6,875 nucleotides of DNA. Origin: an uncultured Collinsella sp. (GTDB lineage Bacteria > Actinomycetota > Coriobacteriia > Coriobacteriales > Coriobacteriaceae). The DNA lies in the NCBI GenBank assembly GCA_900544225.1, contig UQUD01000100.1, positions 1 through 6,875 of the forward strand. The letters are read 5' to 3'. The stretch's first letter is position 1, and every line of letters begins with the position of its first letter. Under the pieces are notes generated by a model, which was given only the letters and a program-made list of their open reading frames with translations, did no database searches and had not been told where the DNA came from. Of this stretch, positions 1 to 4,337 are shown piece by piece. The translations under genes were made by a program, and so were the position numbers.

Positions 1-374
1 TGCGCGGCCGCGTGGGCCGCGGCAGCGTGTCGGGCACTTGCCTGGTCATGACGCACTCCAAGGGCAACGGTGGCGCGTCGGCGGCACAAGACCGTCTCCA
101 GTCGCTCGAAAAGACCTCTGACGGCTTTGCGCTCGCCCAGATGGACCTGCGCCTGCGCCACGAGGGCGAGATTCTGGGCTACCGCCAGCACGGCGGCGTG
201 ACCCTGCGCTTTGTGGACCTGGACGCCGACGAGGATCTTATCGAATGGGCCCATTTGGACGCGGTCGAGCTCTTGCGGTATGCTTGCAACCTCGACTCCG
301 TGGCGACGCGCCCCTTGCGCGACGCGGTCGCCATGCGTTATCGACATATCTTTAAGGAGGTCAGCGGAGGATGA
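1..374 (+). CDS. recG: ATP-dependent DNA helicase RecG, C-terminal part (5' end outside window)
   Basis: RecG is a superfamily 2 helicase that remodels stalled replication forks and Holliday junctions. The window enters mid-gene: the reading frame uses bases 3-5 as the first full codon and gives RGRVGRGS, helicase motif VI with its arginine finger. After it come the RecG-typical segment RLQSLEKTSDGFALAQMDL and a version of the C-terminal hook, LRLRHEGEILGYRQHGG. The family usually has RGPGE and GTRQSG there, so this copy diverges somewhat. The C-terminus ends in a normal RecG tail (ARxxA-type helix, then RYRHIFKEV). The TGA stop at 372-374 overlaps the rsmD ATG at 371-373, which implies co-transcription and probably coupled translation. 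About 123 residues of an expected ~700 are visible. Identification is firm; what lies upstream cannot be judged. Confidence 0.93.
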   Translation, partial: RGRVGRGSVSGTCLVMTHSKGNGGASAAQDRLQSLEKTSDGFALAQMDLRLRHEGEILGYRQHGGVTLRFVDLDADEDLIEWAHLDAVELLRYACNLDSVATRPLRDAVAMRYRHIFKEVSGG

Positions 375-1015
375 GAATCATCGGCGGTGAATGGCGCGGC
401 TGCAAGATCGAAGAGCCGCGTGGGCGCGATGTCACCCGTCCCACGACCGATCGCGTGCGCGAGGCATGCGCGTCCATGGTCATGTCGGCGTTCGACTTCG
501 ATCTGGACGAGGTCCGCGTGCTGGACGCCTTTGGCGGCTCCGGCGCCCTGGGAATCGAGATGCTCTCGCGTGGCGCCCGCTCGCTCACTACGTTCGAGAT
601 CGATCGCAATGCCGCCCGTCTGATCACCAAGAATATCGAGTCGCTGTGTCGCGACCGCTCGCGTTGGCGTGTCGTTACCGGCGATGTGTTGGCGAGCGCC
701 TCGCGCGGCCGTGTGCCGGGTGGTCCCTTTGACCTGATCTTGCTCGACCCGCCCTATGCCTTTGGCGCCGAGCCGGTCGAGGAGCTGCTGCAAAATCTTT
801 CCCAGCAGGGACTGCTGGCGCCCGGGGCCTTTGCCCTTTTTGAGCATGCCGCAGCCGATGCAGGTGCTCATCCGGCTTGTTTTAAGACCGTGCGAGAGAA
901 GCGCTACGGCATTACCTCGGTTGACTTGCTGCGCTGGGTGGCCGAGGACGAGAACGACCATGCTGACGAGAACGAAAATGACGAGGATGTGCCTTCGGAG
1001 GACACCCATGAATGA
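371..1015 (+). CDS. rsmD: 16S rRNA (guanine(966)-N2)-methyltransferase RsmD
   Basis: RsmD uses S-adenosylmethionine to methylate N2 of G966 of 16S rRNA in the assembling 30S subunit. The 214-residue protein begins MRIIGGEWRG, like the family's MRIIxGxxRG, which supports the ATG at 371. An AAGGAGG sequence lies at 354-360, 10 bases upstream, and a second GGAGG abuts the ATG. Residues 23-31 (RPTTDRVRE) match the conserved RPTxDRVRE. The SAM-binding loop is LDAFGGSGALGIE (51-63), the acidic ribose-binding end is FEID (75-78), and the catalytic amino-methyltransferase motif IV is DPPY (126-129). The fold appears complete by about residue 190. A 23-residue tail follows that is 13/23 Asp or Glu and is not part of the usual ~185-residue enzyme. 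The last 8 bases overlap coaD. RsmD next to CoaD is a very common bacterial pairing. Confidence 0.95.
   Translation: MRIIGGEWRGCKIEEPRGRDVTRPTTDRVREACASMVMSAFDFDLDEVRVLDAFGGSGALGIEMLSRGARSLTTFEIDRNAARLITKNIESLCRDRSRWRVVTGDVLASASRGRVPGGPFDLILLDPPYAFGAEPVEELLQNLSQQGLLAPGAFALFEHAAADAGAHPACFKTVREKRYGITSVDLLRWVAEDENDHADENENDEDVPSEDTHE
997..1002 (+). promoter_or_regulatory. Ribosome binding site of coaD inside rsmD
   Basis: GGAGGA lies 5 bases before the ATG at 1008. It falls within the last codons of rsmD and fixes the coaD start ahead of in-frame codons further upstream, which belong to the rsmD-overlapping region and carry no family similarity. Confidence 0.75.
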
Positions 1016-1505
1016 CACCATCAACCGCGTAATCGTCCCGGGCACCTTCGATCCCATCACCTTTGGCCATATCGACGTGATCCGCCGAGCTCGCCGTATC
1101 TTTCCCAGCGTGATCGTCGCCGTGGCCGAATCGCAGGGTAAAAACGGCGTGGGTACCACCTTTATGCTCGACGAGCGCGTGGCGCTGGCCCGCGAGGCCC
1201 TCGGTGATTTGGACGGCGTCGAGGTACTGCCCTTCACCGGCCTGCTGGTCGACTTTGCACGTGAACAGAGGGCGGGTGCCGTCGTTAAGGGTCTGCGCGC
1301 CATGACCGACTTTGAGTACGAGTTGCAGCAGGCCGACCTCAACTATCGCCTGGATAGCGAGCTGGAGTCCATCTTTGTCATGAGTGCTCCGCAGTACGGC
1401 TATATCTCGAGTTCGGTGGTGCGCCAGATCGCGTCGCTTGGCAGCGACGTGTCGACGTTTGTGCCGCCCAACGTGGTCGAAGCACTCAAACATCGCTTTT
1501 CGTGA
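1008..1505 (+). CDS. coaD: Pantetheine-phosphate adenylyltransferase CoaD
   Basis: CoaD transfers AMP from ATP to 4'-phosphopantetheine, giving dephospho-CoA, the penultimate step of coenzyme A synthesis in the cytoplasm. The protein has 165 residues, close to the usual ~160. The nucleotidyltransferase signature GTFDPITFGHIDVI (12-25) contains the TxGH motif with His21. Other family blocks are FTGLLVDFA (76-84), VVKGLRAMTDFEYELQ (92-107, with the ATP/phosphate-contacting Arg97) and YGYISSSVVRQIASLG (130-145), which contains the C-terminal ISSSxVR motif. The ATG at 1008 has GGAGGA 5 bases upstream and overlaps rsmD by 8 bases, so the two are probably co-translated. Its product ultimately supplies the phosphopantetheine arm of the ACP encoded downstream. 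I see no intrinsic terminator after the TGA, only a T-rich run at 1508-1513 without a hairpin. Confidence 0.96.
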   Translation: MNDTINRVIVPGTFDPITFGHIDVIRRARRIFPSVIVAVAESQGKNGVGTTFMLDERVALAREALGDLDGVEVLPFTGLLVDFAREQRAGAVVKGLRAMTDFEYELQQADLNYRLDSELESIFVMSAPQYGYISSSVVRQIASLGSDVSTFVPPNVVEALKHRFS

Positions 1506-1527
1506 CGTTTTTTATTGCCTGGTGGCA

Positions 1528-1538
1528 TGTGGTAAACT
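1528..1538 (+). promoter_or_regulatory. Probable extended -10 promoter for the coiled-coil protein/yceD pair
   Basis: TGTGGTAAACT contains an extended -10 (TG, one base, then TAAACT at 1533-1538). No good -35 is present at 17 bases, but a T-rich stretch (1508-1516) lies upstream. A start near 1545 would give a leader of about 29 bases before the ATG at 1574. The same TGTGG-TA core recurs ahead of rpmF and acpP. The prediction rests on motif similarity only. Confidence 0.5.
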
Positions 1539-1561
1539 AACTCGATGATATGTTACCTATG

Positions 1562-1568
1562 AAAGGAG
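1562..1568 (+). promoter_or_regulatory. Ribosome binding site deciding the start at 1574
   Basis: AAAGGAG ends 5 bases before ATG 1574. In-frame ATGs at 1550 and 1559 lie upstream of or at this site and have no ribosome binding site of their own, so 1574 is the better start. Confidence 0.8.
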
Positions 1569-1573
1569 ACCGG

Positions 1574-2071
1574 ATGCCGGGCGAGAATTTTCCTGGCGAC
1601 AGGATCGTGAGTCTTGTCGACGAGCTCGAGGGGCTCATCGAAGAGGCTAAGACGCCGTTCGGCAAGAACGCCCAGATGAAGGTTATCGACGCCGACGTCT
1701 TCTTTAATATCCTCGATGAGATCCGCATGAGCTATCCCGAGGAGTGGCAGAAGTCCCGCCGTATCCTCAAAGAGCGCGAGGAGCTTATGGCTTCCGCCGC
1801 CGCTCAGGCCGATTCCATCATTGCCGATGCTCAGCAGCAGGCGCTCACCATTGCCGGTGAGCAGGAGATCGTCCGCTTGGCGCAGCAACAGGCCGATGAC
1901 ATTCGCGACCGTGCCCAGCAGTACGAGCGTGAGACGCGCTATGCCGCCGAGGATTACGCCGAGCAGGTCTTTACGCACCTCGAGGAGAACCTCAAGAGCC
2001 TGACCGGCACCGTCACCCGTTGCCGTCAGCAGCTCAACGAGGGTGCCGCCCAGCAGAATGGTCAGTGGTAA
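1574..2071 (+). CDS. Unnamed conserved coiled-coil protein, possible SepIVA/DivIVA-like (between coaD and yceD)
   Basis: This is a 165-residue cytoplasmic protein with no signal peptide or membrane segment. Residues 10-25 (RIVSLVDELEGLIEEA) form an N-terminal amphipathic helix. Residues 35-60 (QMKVIDADVFFNILDEIRMSYPEEWQ) look like a short conserved helical module. From about 60 to 145 there is a long, charged, Ala/Gln/Glu-rich heptad pattern typical of a coiled coil, resembling the stalk of ATP synthase subunit b. Such proteins are often labelled 'ATPase' or 'ATP synthase subunit B-like', but no nucleotide-binding motif is present, so those labels would mislead. From memory, Clostridia carry a similar protein next to coaD, and mycobacteria carry SepIVA, a DivIVA-domain septation factor, just before the DUF177 gene. 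A role as a division or envelope scaffold is therefore inferred from position and shape. Its TAA shares one base with the yceD ATG, so the two are translationally coupled. Confidence 0.85.
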   Translation: MPGENFPGDRIVSLVDELEGLIEEAKTPFGKNAQMKVIDADVFFNILDEIRMSYPEEWQKSRRILKEREELMASAAAQADSIIADAQQQALTIAGEQEIVRLAQQQADDIRDRAQQYERETRYAAEDYAEQVFTHLEENLKSLTGTVTRCRQQLNEGAAQQNGQW

Positions 2072-2625
2072 TGGCTGAGTTCCCGAGCGTAACCGTCGAT
2101 CTTTCCGAGCAGCTCGAGTTTCCCGGAGACTCTTATCCGCTGACCGGCAAGGTCGATGTCGCCACCTACACGGTGGGCGAGAAGGAGTACCAGCTGCAGG
2201 ACGGCATTGCCTACGACGTGGTCTTTACCAACGCCGGTACCGGTGTTCTGCTCTCGGGCATGGTTCGCGCGCACGCCACCGGCGAGTGCGACCGCTGCCT
2301 GGAGCCCGCATCGTTTGATATCGCAGGCGAGATCGAGGAGTTCTACCTCTTTAACGAGCCCGAGGACCCCGAGGCCTACGAAGACGGCTACGAGTTGCTG
2401 GGCGAGGATCGCATTGTCGATCTGGGCGAGCCCATCAACGACGCGGTCGTCATGGACACGCCGTTCGTTGTCCTGTGCAAGCCCGATTGCCGCGGCCTTT
2501 GCCCCACCTGCGGCATCAATCTCAACGTCGAGCAATGCGATTGCGCCGCCAAGGCGGAGGCCGAATGGGCCGCTGCCACGGAAAATCCATTTGCAGCATT
2601 GAAGAATCTCAAGCTTGACGAGTAA
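2071..2625 (+). CDS. yceD: DUF177/YceD family protein, large-subunit rRNA accumulation factor
   Basis: DUF177 proteins are encoded next to rpmF across bacteria. In E. coli and plants they have been linked to 23S rRNA accumulation; the mechanism is not settled. This 184-residue protein has the expected layout. An N-terminal beta-rich half contains GECDRCLEP (71-79, Cys73 and Cys76), followed by an acidic linker (about 89-112). The hallmark LCKPDCRGLCPTCGINLN (135-152) has Cys136, Cys140, Cys144 and Cys147, with Cys156 and Cys158 just after. The family tail PFAALKNL is at 173-180. The paired cysteines suggest zinc binding (inferred). The ATG at 2071 overlaps the preceding TAA by one base and has no convincing ribosome binding site, so it probably depends on ribosomes finishing the upstream gene; GTG at 2065 is a less likely alternative. 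The rpmF gene follows after 64 bases. Confidence 0.9.
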   Translation: MAEFPSVTVDLSEQLEFPGDSYPLTGKVDVATYTVGEKEYQLQDGIAYDVVFTNAGTGVLLSGMVRAHATGECDRCLEPASFDIAGEIEEFYLFNEPEDPEAYEDGYELLGEDRIVDLGEPINDAVVMDTPFVVLCKPDCRGLCPTCGINLNVEQCDCAAKAEAEWAAATENPFAALKNLKLDE

Positions 2626-2628
2626 AAC

Positions 2629-2639
2629 TGTGGTAGTAT
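2629..2639 (+). promoter_or_regulatory. Probable promoter of rpmF
   Basis: TGTGGTAGTAT combines a TGTGG lead-in with a -10-like TAGTAT (2634-2639), just after the yceD stop. A TTGACG resembling a -35 lies at 2615-2620, but the spacing of 13 bases is too short for a normal pair. A start near 2646 would leave a leader of about 44 bases before rpmF. Separate control of a highly expressed ribosomal protein gene is plausible. Confidence 0.5.
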
Positions 2640-2689
2640 CGCTACTTGCGCGTAATCGCCACACTGGATAGTTCATAAGGAAGGTCACT

Positions 2690-2869
2690 ATGCCCGTACC
2701 TAAACAAAAGCAGGGTCGTATTCGCACCCATACCCGTCGTTCCGCCAACATGAAGATCTCGGCTGCGGCTCAGTCCACGTGCCCCCGTTGCGGTGCTGTT
2801 AAGCTCCCGCACCACGTGTGCCCCAGCTGCGGTTTCTACAAGGACCGCGAGGTTATCGTTACCGAGTAA
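2690..2869 (+). CDS. rpmF: 50S ribosomal protein L32 (zinc-ribbon form)
   Basis: L32 is a small protein of the large ribosomal subunit. The 59-residue product MPVPKQKQGRIRTHTRRSAN... starts with the invariant MPVPKxK block, continues with a basic stretch (8-22), and has a zinc ribbon made by CPRC (31-34) and CPSC (44-47). All four cysteines are present, so this is the zinc-binding (C+) form. Lineages that survive zinc limitation often also carry a C- copy elsewhere, which cannot be judged here. The ATG at 2690 has an AAGGAAGG site at 2677-2684. The neighbourhood yceD-rpmF-plsX is widely conserved. The stop at 2867-2869 is followed by a strong terminator hairpin, so L32 may be made largely as its own short transcript. 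Confidence 0.97.
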   Translation: MPVPKQKQGRIRTHTRRSANMKISAAAQSTCPRCGAVKLPHHVCPSCGFYKDREVIVTE

Positions 2870-2872
2870 CTG

Positions 2873-2878
2873 TATACT
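2873..2878 (+). promoter_or_regulatory. Possible -10 element upstream of the plsX leader
   Basis: TATACT matches the -10 consensus at 5 of 6 positions and begins four bases after the rpmF stop codon. No good -35 is visible at 16-18 bases. If active, it would start near 2885 and make a leader carrying the small inverted repeat and the terminator hairpin before plsX. Support is weak. Confidence 0.3.
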
Positions 2879-2892
2879 CTGGATGCGATGCC

Positions 2893-2906
2893 GTTCCAAC
2901 TGGAAC
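2893..2906 (+). repeat. 14-base inverted repeat upstream of the terminator
   Basis: GTTCCA and TGGAAC are exact inverted copies separated by the two bases AC. It could be a protein-binding dyad or incidental. The two-base gap is too small for a full RNA loop unless end pairs open. Confidence 0.5.
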
Positions 2907-2909
2907 CAC

Positions 2910-2939
2910 AATGGCCGGCTCAATGAGTCGGCCATTTTT
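2910..2939 (+). terminator. Intrinsic terminator between rpmF and plsX
   Basis: The left arm AATGGCCGGCTC (2910-2921) pairs with GAGTCGGCCATT (2925-2936) over 12 bp with a single G-U wobble and an AAT loop. The T-run ends at 2939, giving five Ts in all, two of them paired. This is the strongest hairpin with a T-tract in the window and reads in the plus direction. It ends only 18 bases before the plsX start codon, so it either ends rpmF transcripts with some read-through or acts as an attenuator for plsX. Confidence 0.85.
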
Positions 2940-2957
2940 GTATAAGGAGCATATGAA

Positions 2958-3977
2958 ATGAGTAACGTTCGCGTTTGTGTTGACGTTGTGGGCGGAGACG
3001 AGAAGCCCCAGGTTGTCCTCGATGGTATCGAGGCCGCGCTTGCGGCAGATCCCGAGATCGAGGTCTTGGCCGTCGGTCCCGCCGAAATCGTCAACCCCTT
3101 TGCCGCGGCGCATGCCCGCGTGGAGGCCCTGGAGGCCCCTGACGTCATCAGCATGGAGGACGATCCCATTCGCGCCGTGATGACCAAGCGCAAGTCCTCG
3201 ATCGTGCTTGCGTGCCGTGCCATCAAGAAGGGCAATGCGGACGCGTTTTTCTCGGCCGGCTCGACCGGTGCCATGACCGCTGCCGCCACGGCCTACGTCA
3301 CGCCGTTTAGGTATTTGTCGGAGGGCAAGAAGCAGCCGGTCCGTCCGTGCCTTACTAACGCGCTGCCCAATCGCGCCGGCGGCCTGACGGTGCTGTGCGA
3401 TATGGGCGCCAATCCCGATGTCACGGTGGACGACATGGTGCGCTTCGCCCAGATGGGCGCTGCCTATGCCCGCGTGGTTTTGGGCATTGAGCATCCTCGC
3501 GTGGGCCTGCTTGCCAACGGCACCGAGGACGAGAAGGGCTCTAACTTTACCAAGTCGTGCTTCCCGGCCATGAAGGCCGCGGTTCCCGGCTTTGTGGGCA
3601 ACTGCGAGGGCACCGATCTTACGTCGGGCAATTTTGACGTCGTGGTCGCCGACGGTATGTCGGGCAACATCGCGCTCAAGGCCACCGAGGGCGCTGCCAA
3701 GTTTTTGCTGCAGGAGCTCAAAGGTGCCTTTATGTCTTCGCTCGGCACCAAGATCGCCGCGCTGCTCATCAAAAAGCAGATGCGCGAGATTAAGGCCAAG
3801 CTTTCGGGCGATGCCAAGGGCGGCGCGATCCTGCTGGGCCTGCGCGGCGTCGTGTTGATCGGCCACGGTGCCACGTCGGTCGAGGCCGTCAAGAACGGTA
3901 CGCTTGCCGCGGCCCAGGCCGTGCGCGCCGGGCTTGTCCAGGACGTCGCCAATTCCATGGACGGTATCGTTTTATAA
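2958..3977 (+). CDS. plsX: Phosphate acyltransferase PlsX
   Basis: PlsX converts acyl-ACP and phosphate to acyl-phosphate, the donor used by the membrane acyltransferase PlsY to start phospholipid synthesis; it is a peripheral membrane enzyme. The protein has 339 residues, the normal length. Family blocks are visible in order: VDVVGGDEKP (8-17; usually DAMGGD), FFSAGSTGAMTAAAT (97-111), RPCLTNALPN (129-138), LCDMGANPD (146-154), RVGLLANGTEDEKGS (181-195; usually LLNIGxExxKG), NCEGTDLTSGNFDVVVADGMSGNIALKATEG (215-245), and GGAILLGLRGVVLIGHG (288-304). The ATG at 2958 has AAGGAG (2944-2949) 8 bases upstream; the ATG at 2953 is out of frame and closes after two codons. Unlike E. coli and Bacillus subtilis, no fab genes lie between plsX and acpP. 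Expression must pass, or start within, the terminator hairpin just upstream. Confidence 0.96.
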   Translation: MSNVRVCVDVVGGDEKPQVVLDGIEAALAADPEIEVLAVGPAEIVNPFAAAHARVEALEAPDVISMEDDPIRAVMTKRKSSIVLACRAIKKGNADAFFSAGSTGAMTAAATAYVTPFRYLSEGKKQPVRPCLTNALPNRAGGLTVLCDMGANPDVTVDDMVRFAQMGAAYARVVLGIEHPRVGLLANGTEDEKGSNFTKSCFPAMKAAVPGFVGNCEGTDLTSGNFDVVVADGMSGNIALKATEGAAKFLLQELKGAFMSSLGTKIAALLIKKQMREIKAKLSGDAKGGAILLGLRGVVLIGHGATSVEAVKNGTLAAAQAVRAGLVQDVANSMDGIVL

Positions 3978-3996
3978 GAGCCTCGTTACGTGGCTC
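3978..3996 (+). repeat. GAGCC-N9-GGCTC inverted repeat after plsX
   Basis: Five-base inverted arms (3978-3982 and 3992-3996) directly follow the plsX stop. The right arm coincides with where the -35 of the acpP promoter would sit. The half-site is the same GAGCC/GGCTC found inside the larger dyad 45 bases downstream. No T-run follows, so it is not a normal terminator. Short arms make chance a real possibility. Confidence 0.4.
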
Positions 3997-4007
3997 AACC
4001 TGTACCG

Positions 4008-4020
4008 TGTGGGGTAGAAT
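4008..4020 (+). promoter_or_regulatory. Probable promoter of the acpP-rnc-smc operon
   Basis: TGTGGGGTAGAAT contains the -10-like TAGAAT (4015-4020), matching the consensus at 5 of 6 positions, and the TGTGG lead-in shared with two other probable promoters in this window. The -35 region is poor (TGGCTC at 3991-3996, 18-base spacing). A start near 4027 would give a leader of about 65 bases. Confidence 0.55.
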
Positions 4021-4049
4021 CGGAGCCGTATTGCAACGCGGCTCCGATT
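4018..4049 (+). promoter_or_regulatory. 32-bp near-perfect dyad over the acpP -10 and transcription start, possible operator
   Basis: The 11-base arms AATCGGAGCCG (4018-4028) and CGGCTCCGATT (4039-4049) are exact reverse complements. The central TTGCAA (4031-4036) is itself a palindrome on the same axis. Only the TA/CG steps at 4029-4030 and 4037-4038 break the symmetry, so 28 of 32 positions obey it. The left arm overlaps the last three bases of the -10. No T-run follows on either strand, so it is not an intrinsic terminator. A repressor operator or an RNA stem-loop are the two main readings. Confidence 0.6.
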
Positions 4050-4091
4050 GCCGTGTTGAGTTGTGTTCCATGACATACGAGAGGAAGCGCT

Positions 4092-4334
4092 ATGGACCGC
4101 TCCGAAATCTTCGATAAGATCGCCGAAATCGCCGCTGACGTGCTGGGCGTCGATGTCGCCGACATTAGCGACGAGACCACTTTTGACGATCTCGATGCCG
4201 ATTCGCTCGAGCGTCTGCAGCTGGTGACGGCCATCGAGGATGAGTTCGACCTCGAAATCGATGACGAGACCCTGCTGTCGCTCAACTCTGTCGCCGACGC
4301 CGTCGACGCGATCGAAAACGCCAAGGAGGCCTAA
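4092..4334 (+). CDS. acpP: Acyl carrier protein
   Basis: ACP carries growing acyl chains on a 4'-phosphopantetheine arm during type II fatty acid synthesis and delivers them to PlsX. The 80-residue, strongly acidic protein has the standard four-helix layout. Ser38 in DADSLE (35-40) is the attachment site for the arm. The C-terminal VADAVDAIE (67-75) matches the last helix. The recognition helix after Ser38 reads LERLQLVTAIEDEF, where most ACPs have LDxVELVMxLEEEF; Arg41 and Gln43 are unusual. The ATG at 4092 has AGAGGA (4080-4085) 6 bases upstream. It is followed after three bases by rnc, as acpA is followed by rnc and smc in Bacillus subtilis, which supports this being the housekeeping ACP. 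A specialised ACP cannot be fully excluded without knowing whether another copy exists. Confidence 0.93.
   Translation: MDRSEIFDKIAEIAADVLGVDVADISDETTFDDLDADSLERLQLVTAIEDEFDLEIDDETLLSLNSVADAVDAIENAKEA
4323..4329 (+). promoter_or_regulatory. Ribosome binding site of rnc within the end of acpP
   Basis: AAGGAGG, a full match to the anti-Shine-Dalgarno sequence, lies 8 bases before TTG 4338. This selects the TTG over the in-frame ATG at 4359, which has no such site. Confidence 0.8.
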
Positions 4335-4337
4335 GTC

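Noticed and set aside
338..1342. A 334-codon minus-strand frame opposite rsmD and coaD, and similar ones opposite yceD, plsX and smc
   Set aside because: These are shadows of real plus-strand genes with no family similarity and no convincing ribosome binding sites.
1501..1527. Intrinsic terminator after coaD
   Set aside because: There is a run of six Ts at 1508-1513, but no stable hairpin precedes it.
1550..1573. Earlier ATG codons (1550, 1559) for the coiled-coil protein
   Set aside because: They lie upstream of the AAAGGAG site at 1562-1568, which is ideally spaced for ATG 1574, and would encode the ribosome binding site as protein.
2615..2620. TTGACG as a -35 for the rpmF promoter
   Set aside because: Only 13 bases separate it from TAGTAT and no good -10 lies 16-18 bases downstream; it also encodes the last residues of YceD.
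2941..2946. TATAAG as a -10 for plsX
   Set aside because: It would start transcription at about the start codon and lose the ribosome binding site it overlaps; the -35 would fall in the terminator stem. Not fully excluded, so it is named as a refutation test for the attenuator idea.
2953..2961. ATGAAATGA, a two-codon frame whose stop overlaps the plsX ATG
   Set aside because: Its ATG is only 3 bases from the AAGGAG site, too close for good initiation; most likely a by-product of an A/T-rich start region.
4018..4049. Reading the large dyad as the plsX terminator
   Set aside because: No T-run follows the right arm on the plus strand or the left arm on the minus strand, and the dyad overlaps a promoter-like element.
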